Below, in pieces: positions 11,949 through 20,437 of a stretch of DNA of 64,000 bases. The notes beneath the pieces were generated by a model. The model was not told the DNA's origin, did not search any database, and saw only the letters and a list, made by a program, of their open reading frames with translations. The DNA is from Phymatolithon calcareum. Lineage: Eukaryota > Rhodophyta > Florideophyceae > Hapalidiales. The stretch covers positions 3,100,001 through 3,164,000 of the forward strand of contig OZ345354.1 in the NCBI GenBank assembly GCA_977006965.1, given 5' to 3'. Numbering within the stretch: the first letter of the stretch is position 1; every line of letters starts with the position of its first letter. A program made the position numbers and the translations under genes.

Positions 11949-12311
11949 TGTTAGACTAGTTATGCAGTGGTTGTCAAGCGGAAGGTGTGCTTGTCCACTT
12001 TAAGTTCACCTAGCACGGGCACATCTTAAATACCTAATGCTTCGCCCTGCACGAGGCCTCCTCAAACGGCTGCTAGATGCTTGGCCCACAGAAACGATGC
12101 AGATCACAACAAACGCAGACTAGTTCTCCTCACTGCCGTGCCGACCTTGTCGCTCGCCGACCACGGCTTCTATCTCGAGAGAGGAACCAAAGATCATTAC
12201 AGTACCACTACAAGCATTCAAATCACACAGTACGACGCTACAATCGTCGCTCTTTCCAACACGTCGAGATCCTCCTCAATACCGGACTCGGCAAGTCGCC
12301 TGATCTCAACA
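11949..12311 (-). repeat. copia-C 5' LTR (363 bp)
   Basis: Minus strand, starting TGTTGAGATC at 12,311 and ending CTAGTCTAACA at 11,949, so the termini are TGTT...AACA. The primer site follows directly. A GTATTTAAGATG stretch near 12,030 (minus) is the most TATA-like sequence. The copy at the other end is truncated, so LTR divergence cannot be used to date the insertion. Confidence 0.85.
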
Positions 12312-13860
12312 CGTATTGGTTTTTGACACGAATCTCCGAACGATCGTGATACACGTTCAGCTGCAAGGTTTGGATTCTCACGATGCAAAGATGCATAGCA
12401 GTGAGTGAGATGTGCTTCAGCGCTGCGGTTGTTGTCTTCTGCTTCGATGGATGCTTGTTGTGACAATCCGACAAGAAGTGTGGATATTCCTGGCAGATGG
12501 TCGTCCTTCATGACTCAAAAATCTCTGCAGCATATTTCTTTGACGACTCTAAGCGCCGGAATGAACACACGGATGAGTCTCGTGTCACTTTCCATGCCGA
12601 CGAATCGAGCAGGCTCCGATCAGGGAAGGAATTTAGTTCTTGCTGCTGTTGGTGATCGGCAAATGAACGCGAACCCGACCTGCCTGAATTCGAGAACGTT
12701 GCTGAAGTCCACTTGAGCATTCGGGTGCCACTTCAGTATGGAGATATCTCTGTCAAGTCGGCTTGATGGTGTGCGGTTGCGCAACCAGTTCACGTGTACG
12801 AGAGCTTCGCCCCAGAGTGTCCTTGGAAGTTCAGTGGCGAACATAAGTACTCTGTCTTTCACCCAGTGCTCTCGGACGAGTCTTTCTGCTGTTCCGTTGC
12901 TCTCTGGTGAATACGCAGGAGAAGGTGATGCGCGAATGCCTTGTTGGAGACACAGCTGTACCACAACATTGGAGAAATTTTCACCGGCGTTATCAAGTCG
13001 AATTGACTTGATGTGATGACCGTGCTCGACGAATTGCTTTTCGACTCTGGACTTGTACTCCAAGAGGGCTTCGGAGAGAGCACTTTTTGCTTTGAGCAGC
13101 GCAACGTCGGACTTGGCTGTGAAAGCGTCGTGGAAATCAACGGCAAAAGTCTCCTCGTTCAGCGTAGGGATGAAGGGCCCTGAGATGTCAAGATGTATCT
13201 CCTGAATGGGATGCGTGTGAGAACCGTTGTTGGTTGTCAAATCCATGTGATAAAGCCCGTCGATGCATGGAGTTTCGTAAGCTACATTCATTGTTCGCTT
13301 GTACAGGATGAAACAGCCGTTGTAATCCCTGATGTCATCCGCGAACAGAATATTGTAGCTTTGCGCAAGGTAGCAGAGAGCAAAGATATATGAATGAAAT
13401 TGTGGAGCGTGGCATGCTTCAACTTGCATTCCTCCGTCAAGCGGTATCCAGATCAGTCCCTTTCCTAAGATGTGTATTGTACCGAATGCGGCGGTCACCG
13501 TTTCCTTGTCGATACGTTCATATCGTATGAACTTGGACAGGTCATGGCAAAAGTTGTGCGTTGCTCCCGAGTCAATGAGCGTGCGCTGGGACTTTTCGTT
13601 GTCTATCCTGGCCAGCTTGCTTCGGAATCGTACTACCACATTGTTCGCACGGGAAGGCCCTGATGGGTCGTCGAATCTAAAGCCGTTGCGACGGGATGGG
13701 TGGACGTATCCGCTCACTTGGTTAGCTGATGTTTGTCCGCTGAAGTCATCCTCTTTGTGTTGCTCCTGATATTGGGGCTTATACACCTCTTGAGCTTGAT
13801 CGTGTCCAAAATCATGGCCACGGTATAGCTGCCGGTTGTATATTCCTCCTCGTCCTCGAT
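12312..13860 (-). pseudogene. copia-B protease and integrase, 5' half of the host element
   Basis: Minus strand, main frame 13,972-12,620. Protease: RTLIDSGATHNF. Integrase: EIHLDISGPF (first D), SIRLDNAGENFSN (second D) and SPAYSPESNGTAERLV (E), followed by LPRTLWGEALVHVNWLRNR. After 12,620 the frame changes and the post-integrase region (FVGMESDTRLIRVF type, about 12,600-12,220) continues in other frames until copia-C begins at 12,311. There is no RT on this side. RT and RNase H of matching orientation resume beyond copia-C at 7,640, so I read both as one element split by insertion. A single-element origin is inferred, not proven. Confidence 0.85.
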
Positions 13861-13995
13861 ATCCACGCGAGCCTGTGTAATAGCCCCGATATCTTCCTCG
13901 ACTGGATCGGACTCGGCACGTTTTTCGGGACAAAACCGGATGAAGTGTCCTACTTTTCCGCAGTAGTAACATAGTTTCCCGATGCCGTCGGTCAT
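13714..13995 (-). pseudogene. copia-B gag C-terminus with zinc knuckle
   Basis: Minus-strand frame beginning MTDGIGKLCYYCGKVGHFIR. CYYCGKVGHFIRFC is a CCHC knuckle of retroelement nucleocapsid. Its frame differs from that of the protease/integrase, which begins within it, so a frameshift separates them near 13,850. An RGRYRGYYTGSRGYRGRGG RG-rich stretch, an RNA-binding type, is read in the downstream frame. Earlier gag sequence is not recognisable upstream of about 14,050. Confidence 0.8.
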
Positions 13996-14169
13996 ATTCC
14001 GTCCCCCTCGACCGCGTCCGTTTTGTTCACGACGGTACGATCAGCCATTCCGACCTCTCCAGCGTCGTTTTTCAAGAGCAACCATGCCTTGAGCGTAGTT
14101 TTTTTCATGCTACAATTAGACTATCACATGACATTCGTAAAATAGGATTGAAGCCAAGAACTTCAACGC

Positions 14170-14616
14170 TCAATTATTCTTGTTGAAGGAAACCATCATC
14201 ATTTGCATTAATTGATCATGCCTCTTATCCTCCCGCTCACGTCTCGCTCTCTCCTCCGCTATCTGTTCTGCACGCTCTTTCCGCTCTTCCTCTCGCTGTT
14301 CGGCACGATCCTTGCGCTCCCCTGCTCGTCGGTTTTGATCTTGAACTATCTGTAACCTGGAAAGACTTAACAACTCCACCATCGCTAGTTTCTCTTCGCA
14401 TTTCGGATTACCGTTGATGCACCAAACGACACGGGAGGGCCTGCTGTGTCTCTCGCGATGAATTGTTCCCGTTTTCACGCTCACGCGCGGATACGCCATC
14501 ATCATTACTGTCGCCATCTTCGTCATCAATGCTTTGGGTGAGCTCTCAGATCCTGTGCCGCGCTCGTGCCGAACGATAGGAGAGAAAGGGGGCGCTTTTG
14601 AGGTAATAGCATTCAA
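14170..14616 (-). CDS. hypothetical protein with highly charged coiled-coil C-terminus
   Basis: 148 codons on the minus strand, open from MNAITSKAPPFSPIVRHERG to QMMMVSFNKNN. The last 60 residues are dense in E, R, K and Q (QREEERKERAEQIAEERARR), predicting a long charged helix. Such tails occur in gag proteins and in the DNA-binding partner proteins of some DNA transposons; I cannot assign a family. It lies upstream of the copia-B gag remnant on the same strand and might be a gag N-terminal remnant. It may also be a fortuitous frame. Confidence 0.3.
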   Translation of the reverse strand: MNAITSKAPPFSPIVRHERGTGSESSPKALMTKMATVMMMAYPRVSVKTGTIHRERHSRPSRVVWCINGNPKCEEKLAMVELLSLSRLQIVQDQNRRAGERKDRAEQREEERKERAEQIAEERARREREDKRHDQLMQMMMVSFNKNN

Positions 14617-15134
14617 TTGCTATGGATCGAAGCACAGGCTAAATCCTAGCAGCTTTGACTACTGCCCATGTCGGAGAGCAGGTTGGTCGAAAGCGAATGG
14701 GAGATTGAATAAGATGGAGATACATGAGCGTGAAGGAGCAAGTTTCAAAAAGCGGAGTGCTAGCTGTCCCCAATTCACTGTAAATCTCGTTTTGGGACGG
14801 TACCAAATTTTTCTCACTTGGGGGTGGCTCTAGTGAGAAAAACTGCGTATGCGACTACACAAAACGTGACAGGTGCCCAAAACGTGACAGGTTTAGTACG
14901 CACGAATCCCGTTTTTGTGTTTTCAGGAAGGCCCCAGTATAATAGGGGAACCTTCCTCTGATTATAATAAATCTTGGATTTTCCACGAAATCAAGCTTCC
15001 GCGCTCGAGTGCGACGAAAAAGTTTCTTGGTGTTTCGTGAGTCACGTCGGGATATTTGATGATTTTATTTTGAGAGCACCCAAAGCACTTGGTGGTTGGT
15101 CGCTGCAACAATGCTGCGTGGCAAGTGGAAAGTG
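14617..15134. other. non-coding interval before the first EF-hand unit
   Basis: A TTTTCTCACT...AGTGAGAAAA imperfect inverted pair lies at about 14,811-14,841, and an AAAACGTGACAGGT direct repeat at about 14,863 and 14,879. From about 14,960 the sequence matches 23,066 onwards (ATAAATCTTGGAT.TTCCACG ... GGGATATTTGATGATTTTAT), so this is the left flank of a dispersed unit also present at 23 kb. No gene is seen. Confidence 0.5.
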
Positions 15135-15184
15135 AAAAAAACGGATCGCGGCGACGCAGCTGCGTCGCCACGATCCGTTTTTTT
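15135..15184. repeat. near-perfect 24-bp-arm palindrome ending in A7/T7
   Basis: Arms 15,135-15,158 and 15,161-15,184 with a 2-base centre. The left arm reads AAAAAAACGGATCGCGGCGA then CGCA; the right arm is its complement except for one position. A diverged half (GAAAAAACGAATCGTGGCGACGC) occurs near 23,500, in the corresponding flank of the second unit. It would form a strong cruciform or RNA hairpin. Its role is unknown. Confidence 0.85.
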
Positions 15185-15249
15185 CTAGAATTGATTTCGC
15201 AAACGCCAGGAGCCAAACTCTCGACAATACCATGATGGTAATCTTCACG

Positions 15250-16205
15250 CTGTCCAATCTTTACCATGGGCACAGGATTGGGCTTCATTGTCACCATACT
15301 CCAGAGCACAAGACATGGTCGCATCCGAGCATGTGACAGGGCAACGGCTGCGCACGCAGCAGTCCATCGGCTTGTCACAGGTGCAACCAATAGCCCGAAG
15401 CATCGAAAATCGTGCTTTCGATCCCAATCCCGGTTCTCGCCAAACCACTTCGAATGTGTACCTTCGGCATGGATTCCACCCAATGAGCCTGAACTCGGCT
15501 GTAGTGCCGCTAACGCCGACAGACGTGGACCACCCGTGTCCCATATAGCCAGCTGGAGAAAGAGAACCACAACTCCCGAACACATTTCTGCTCACTGCGC
15601 AAGTGTTATACTAGCCGTACCAACACCTGATCTTTGACATTATGTTTGTCCCACCTGTACTGTCTTTTCCTTTGGCGGTTCAGGAAGCTGGACCATCTCC
15701 GGCCACCTATCCGAGTCACGATGATTCGATTCCTCAGTAATCTCCGTCACTTAGCTACGAGGAATATTCGTCTGCTAGTCTCTTCCCGGTAGACTATCCG
15801 AATAGTACATCGCAATCTGATTTGTGTGTTTTGAACGCGGATGCACCGATCCTTCACCGTTCCCAAAACACTGAAGACATCGAACGAGTGGTGTTGTACA
15901 GTGGTCTGGGTGGACCTTCTTTAATTGTTAACGACCTTGCTTCTGAAAGCAACGCTCGACTTGTGTTCCAACGCGCTGATAGTGCAAACACCGGATATTT
16001 GACATTTTCACAGTTTCAAGACGCACTCCGTTGGCTCCACGTCCCCGTCGGATTTCATCCCGAGCTTGCTTTGCATGAGTTTGTTAAGTTGGATAAGGAC
16101 AATGACTCTCTAAGTCGGGAGAAAGACTTAGTGAATGGATATGTACGAGACAGGTTTTCGTCCTCCACTCATCGGATCCCGGACATGTGTACTGCACGTT
16201 GCTAA
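15250..16205 (+). pseudogene. EF-hand protein gene, decayed copy
   Basis: Homologous to the intact genes at 23,786, 40,334 and 50,809 but without the promoter and the first roughly 55 codons, which a deletion has removed. In the shared frame it has three nonsense codons: TAG at 15,546 (CAG in the intact copies), TAG at 15,612 (TCG elsewhere) and TAA at 15,738 (CAA elsewhere). The C-terminal EF-hand pair is still readable (ADSANTGYLTFSQF and LDKDNDSLSREKDL), though loop position 12 of the second hand is now D. All three stops are single-base changes, so this copy decayed by point mutation after being copied. Confidence 0.9.
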
Positions 16206-17560
16206 GGCTTGCCGTCGTGTCCCTGCATCTGGCACACGCAAGAGCGCCTATCCTCTTCTAGTTTAAGATATGCATCCGCATTTGTATTTCGTCCAGAGCT
16301 CTCGTCTATTGTTAGTAAAAGGAATACGTTTCCATTTCATGGTGACGATTGGGAGGAACTGGGTACGTTTTGCCAGTCACGTAAACAGACTTTACGGCAA
16401 CTCCAAACTCGACGCAACGGGCATAGTAAATTCATCACAAAAAATCGTTTGTAGTTGCCAATCTGAGACCGTAACGCTCATCGTCAATGTAAAAAGAAAC
16501 GGCTAAGGAACACTGCACAACGCAGATTTGCCATTGATTCAAATCCCTTCAATATGAGATGACTACTTGGTAGACCTGCGGAGAATGCCACTTGTACCAT
16601 GGAAAGAAGGAGAGAAAAATTTGCGCGAGAGACAAAACAGAGAGTGACTGAAGTGAGGAAAGAAAAAGAGAGAGAGAAAGAGAGAATCGAAGAGAGGGAA
16701 AAGGGGAGTGCGCCGACCTGATGAGGCGTGAGATGAATGGTGAGGAAAGCGAAAAGAAGGAAGGATGCGAACCGATGAGCGATGGCGACCTTGAATGGGC
16801 CGTCAACTTCGGATAGTGTACCGAAACGGAACAACGCAGGTATTCATCACGTTCAGAGAAGTGGCACCACACCGGATTTTCCGGCGAAACGCTTTCAGTG
16901 CGAAAAAATACGGGCGGAATCGACATTTTCTTTTAAGGCGGCAACCTTGGAAGGGCCGTATATCTTGAGACGAACGCGCGAAAAGAAAAGGAATGATCTA
17001 TGGCTGGATTCCCACCGTGAAGGCTTGCATGGCGAAGAAGAAGCAATCAGAAAGAGATGGAAAGTCTCCGACATCGCGTGGTCGAAGAGGCTCACAAGCG
17101 TGATGCTTGTAGGATCCAGGCAATCGTGTCAAAATCCAGAAACATCCACCTTCCTTTCTCAGGGGAAGGGACAAAATTTCTTATGCACTACTTCGAAAGG
17201 GAAAAACGCAAATTCTACATGCGCATGGGACACGTTCCCCGTGTGGCCTAGCGGATCACCTAGAGAAGGAAACTAGAGATGCGTGTCTCTGAGTCGGCGT
17301 TTCGTGTGGATCGCGATCAAAGTTTCGTCGCGTGCAGTTGCGAAAAAAATGCGCTTACTGCATTCCTTACAGACTCTGCCTTGATGTCGTGTCCTGGAAT
17401 GGCATTGCAACGGAAAAGAAAAATGCAGTGGGTGCGATACCGGGATGGGAAGTTTGTCGACGAATGTACCAAACTGTGGTTGTGTACTCCATGCTTTTCG
17501 TCTTCACCGCACATTTGTCCGCAAGCTGTCAGAGTGTCTGTCGTTCCGACAGGGCTAATC
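16206..17560 (+). repeat. downstream inverted-repeat segment and X insert of the first EF-hand unit
   Basis: 16,206-16,560 matches the sequence following the other EF-hand genes, i.e. the inner half of the long inverted repeat. A deletion near 16,580 joins it to X, recognised by a purine-rich tract (16,600-16,720, GAGAGAAAG words) and the following roughly 700 bp shared with 25,528-26,427. X ends near 17,443 at GGTGCGATACCGGGATGG, where inverted-repeat sequence resumes. A 164-codon frame at 16,782-17,276 is open in this copy only; the equivalents in other copies are interrupted, so I do not call it a gene. Confidence 0.7.
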
Positions 17561-17788
17561 CGATGTGTATCATTGAATTTGAGTTGTTCTCTGCTGAGCT
17601 CGTGACCTGTCTCGGTTGCTTCAAGGCACCTACAACCGTAAGCTGCAACTCCTATATTGAGGTTCACGCAAAGTGCAAACCAACCTTTGAAATTGCACAA
17701 GCGTCTTTGTTCATTTGAATGTAACCCAAAAGCGGGAGAACGTTTTCCTCCAAGACTACCCGGGAGCACGTTTGCTTCCTGAGGGGGG

Positions 17789-18175
17789 GGGAAATTGTAC
17801 GATTTTATTTTAGAAGCCCTCAACGCCAGCGCACGCCGACACCAGAGCAGCTTCGCATTGCGCTGCAACTCTTCCAGGGAAGACTACAGCATATCGCCTC
17901 CATCATCACACCATCATCTCCTCTCTCATCTCACTTTCTAGCATCATTAGATTGTCCATCGCTTGTTTCACTTCCTCTTCTGTTCCCTCATTCATCTTGG
18001 GTTGCGTTAGGTTGCGTTTGAGGGTTTCCAAAAGCATCGCTGCTAGTTCGTCGTAGGTTTCGATTTCGCTGAGGGAAGCGGCCGAAAAACCATTTAAGTC
18101 TGTGTTTTCTCGACTTATTATGGACTATGGGGTTTGGATTCTCGTTCATATACACGGCGATTTTGCGTTTTTTGG
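17789..18175 (-). mobile_element. 5'-truncated LINE fragment (3' end of ORF2)
   Basis: 387 bp on the minus strand. It encodes the end of a LINE protein similar to the fragment at 49,384-49,650 (YDELAA.LLETLKRNL..PK.N.GTEEEVKQAMD compared with FDEV...ETLQRNLRRPQLNGETEGE) and ends with a GAGGGCTTCTAA stop that overlaps an AATAAAA signal. Flanking copies of TTGCTTCCTGAGGGGGG at 17,772-17,788 and 18,176-18,192 form a 17-bp target duplication, typical of target-primed reverse transcription. Confidence 0.8.
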
Positions 18176-18192
18176 TTGCTTCCTGAGGGGGG

Positions 18193-18245
18193 AAATTGTA
18201 TGTTTTTGTTTTACAAGCCCTCAACGCCGGTATTCACCAAAAACA
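18193..18245 (-). mobile_element. second LINE 3' tail of the same family
   Basis: Minus-strand text gives ACCGGCGTTGAGGGCTTGTA then AAACAAAAACATACAATTTC and a C-run: the same stop-plus-tail arrangement as the LINE fragment next to it. The first fragment inserted exactly at this tail's 3' boundary. The upstream extent is unclear. Confidence 0.6.
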
Positions 18246-18429
18246 GAGCAGCTTGGGTCTCAGTAACTACCCTGTGTAACAATTATGTTCCCAAATCACA
18301 ATTGCTGCACTCATCTCCATCATCTCCAACTCTAGTATCCATCACTTGCTACGTTCTTCTTCTTCGCAGTAAAAATTGCCGAGTAGGGCAAAGCTCCGCA
18401 GTCGGAGGTCTTCTCGGCGCGCTCGCATA

Positions 18430-18775
18430 ACTTCCGGGGGGCTAATAAAGGGAAGCCCTCTCGGGGGGCAACTTCTGGGGGCTCTTAACATCAGGGGGTG
18501 TGCTCTTCTACGAGAGCTCGCTCGGGGGGACAGCTAAAGGTAGGCGCTCTTCAACGAGTGCTCTTTCGGGGGGACAACTTCGGGAGGCTCTTCAACGAGG
18601 CCTCGCTCTCGCTCGCGGGGGCAACTTGGAGGGTGCGTTCGTCAACGGAGCTCGCTCGGGGGGACAACTTCGGAGGGCGTTCAACGGAAGCCCACTCGGG
18701 GGGACATCTTGCGCGGCTCCAAAAACGGAACCTCGCTCGGGGGGACAACTTCGGTGGGGATTATCGGCGCGGGTT
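18430..18775 (+). repeat. degenerate G-rich tandem repeat, about 41-46 bp, seven units
   Basis: The core CTCGGGGGGACAACTTCGG recurs at about 18,459, 18,521, 18,566, 18,612, 18,655, 18,696 and 18,737, with TTCAACG-type linkers between units. Every unit carries a run of five or six G on the plus strand. The repeat keeps one frame open on each strand (plus-strand SGGQLR motif, minus-strand PPKLSPRAS motif), which is expected from a period often divisible by three and does not prove coding. Confidence 0.85.
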
Positions 18776-18837
18776 CCGGTTTCCGCGTCGGCGACAACTA
18801 GTCGTGCACCGGGTATGATATCGATGGTTTCATACAT

Positions 18838-19176
18838 TCAGCACGTAGCACGATTTCGGGTATTTCGCGTCGGTTCGCAGAGTGTTTCGGGGTCAGCACT
18901 CTTGACTTGGTCTTCAGCCGTGCAGCGTTCTTCATCGCGACAACCGATTTCGGCGGAGAAGCCGCCAAAATGCGCGCATTCGTCACCGCATTCGTCGTGG
19001 TCACAAATACCGGCGCGGGCTACCCGCCCGCGCCGGAATTCTTCAGTTTCGTGTCTCGTGGACCGTTCGGTCCTGTTCAGGTCTCTGCTTCCTGAGGCAT
19101 TTGCCGCTGTCAAGAGGTTTTCTGAAATGTGTTCAATTTGCAGCACGCATGCGAAATGAGTAATGCGTGAGCTCAA
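18838..19176 (-). CDS. hypothetical cysteine-rich frame
   Basis: 112 codons on the minus strand with a Cys/His-rich middle: ICDHDECGDECAHFGGFSAE followed by IGCRDEERC. The spacing resembles a small metal-binding or disulfide module, but no family is recognised. Overlapping frames exist on both strands in this GC-rich stretch, so chance is quite possible. A GGCGCGGGCTACCCGCCCGCGCC hairpin lies at 19,012-19,036, and similar GC palindromic sequence closes the window near 63,950. Confidence 0.2.
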   Translation of the reverse strand: MSSRITHFACVLQIEHISENLLTAANASGSRDLNRTERSTRHETEEFRRGRVARAGICDHDECGDECAHFGGFSAEIGCRDEERCTAEDQVKSADPETLCEPTRNTRNRATC

Positions 19177-19319
19177 ATGAACGTTTCGATATCGCAGCGT
19201 CCCAAATCAGGGGCACTGCCGATATCGCCAAACTAGTACTTAAGATAGAGAATCGTACATTTCAATAAACAGAAGGAAGTATCTGATTGAAGCCAAGACA
19301 CACCTCTTCAGCCAACAGG

Positions 19320-20290
19320 TCCACTCGTGAACGTGAGCACCGAAGAAGTGAAAAATAATCTCGAAATTTCGAATGTAGACATCAGCCGAATATCGTGTAG
19401 CCCCTGCCACTGAAGCAATGTTCTAACAGTCATCAATGCCAATTTTGGCAAGGGGGCTTACATAAATGAGCAGAGCAGCAACAACTGTCTCTTCGAAAAC
19501 GTTCCCCTTCACAATTGTTTCCACTTTTCGGTTGAACAGTGCAAACACACCGTTAAAATGGATTCCATTACTAGTCCAAGCATCATGCAATATTGCACTT
19601 TTAGTGCCCTGCATCTCAATGTGTATACTATCGTCAACAATTTCGACGATCTTCAGCATGTATTCAATGAATGTTGCTCTAGAGGATCTAACATCATGCT
19701 TCGAAAAGCTTCGATCTTCTGGATCACGAACAAATTGAATGGGGAGCAATTTCAGCACAATGAGTCTCATGCAGCCGTTCATGGATTTTTCTTGTTCAAT
19801 TAGATTCAGCATAACGAAATTGTACGTGCTCGGAGCAGTCCCAGAGCGAATCTTTTCTGCAGCGTCCTCTTAAATACCTCCAAGAGATGCTGCTCATCAT
19901 CGTCAGCAATACACGATTTCAAGTGATTATTAGGACATATGAACCTTTGCCTTTCTCAGGTGCAATTTCACCGCCTCCAGCACATTTACCTCCTATTGGA
20001 TGCTGATGAATAATAGTATCAACATTTCGGCTTGAAGCAGAACCGGCATGACGCAACACTTCACGTTTTTGCTCTCTCGAACCTTCTGCATCAAAAGTTC
20101 AACGATTTCTTGCGATTGTGGCTTTCTGCCTCTAGAGCTCAAAGACCCGACTTCGCTTTAGGAAAAGGTTTCGAAATATTTTTACAACTAATTAGCACTG
20201 CCCATGACCCTCGACGAAAAGGTCTCGGCCCTTCATGTACTTCTCCTGCTTGTTTGGCTAATGATGATGTTGCGACTAGGGAATAACATT
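19320..20290 (-). pseudogene. hAT-family transposase relic, copy i
   Basis: Minus strand. The frame 19,812-19,423 carries MNGCMRLIVLKLLPIQFVRD, HDVRSSRATFIEYMLKIVEI and ILHDAWTSNGIHFNGVFALF. The DAWT block holds the first catalytic aspartate of hAT transposases, and the preceding LPIQFVRDPE...FSKHD region matches the usual LPFSxVENxxF segment. The N-terminal BED-like zone lies in broken frames at 19,850-20,000. The C-terminal half is missing; the frame ends soon after VSPLAKIGIDD. Two further copies occur at 26.6 and 59.6 kb. The right side is cut by repeat R2 at about 20,438. Confidence 0.78.
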
Positions 20291-20437
20291 TAAGAGTAAA
20301 ATTTGCCAGAGCTCTGGGTGGATCTCGTAACATGAGATGTCACTAGACTCTAGTTCTGGTGACTAGAGTTCGCAAAAGCCTGGCCTCACGAGTCAGCAGG
20401 CACAATTATGCCTCGATATTACAAAGTATCGCGAGTA

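Larger units (their letters stand above)
7642..12311 (-). mobile_element. copia-C: LTR retrotransposon nested in copia-B
   Basis: About 4.67 kb, minus strand, in the order 5' LTR, primer site, gag, protease, integrase, RT, RNase H, polypurine run and the first 21 bp of the 3' LTR. The 5' LTR begins TGTTGAGATCAGGCGACTTG at 12,311, and the same sequence ends the element at 7,662-7,642, after which the 3' LTR is deleted. Integrase before RT identifies the copia superfamily. It separates the two halves of copia-B. Decay consists of one gag nonsense codon, one frame change between protease and integrase, one RT nonsense codon and a mutated RT active site. Confidence 0.93.

Noticed and set aside
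18430-18775. CRISPR-like array
   Set aside because: Units are degenerate and contiguous without unique spacers, and the genome is eukaryotic.
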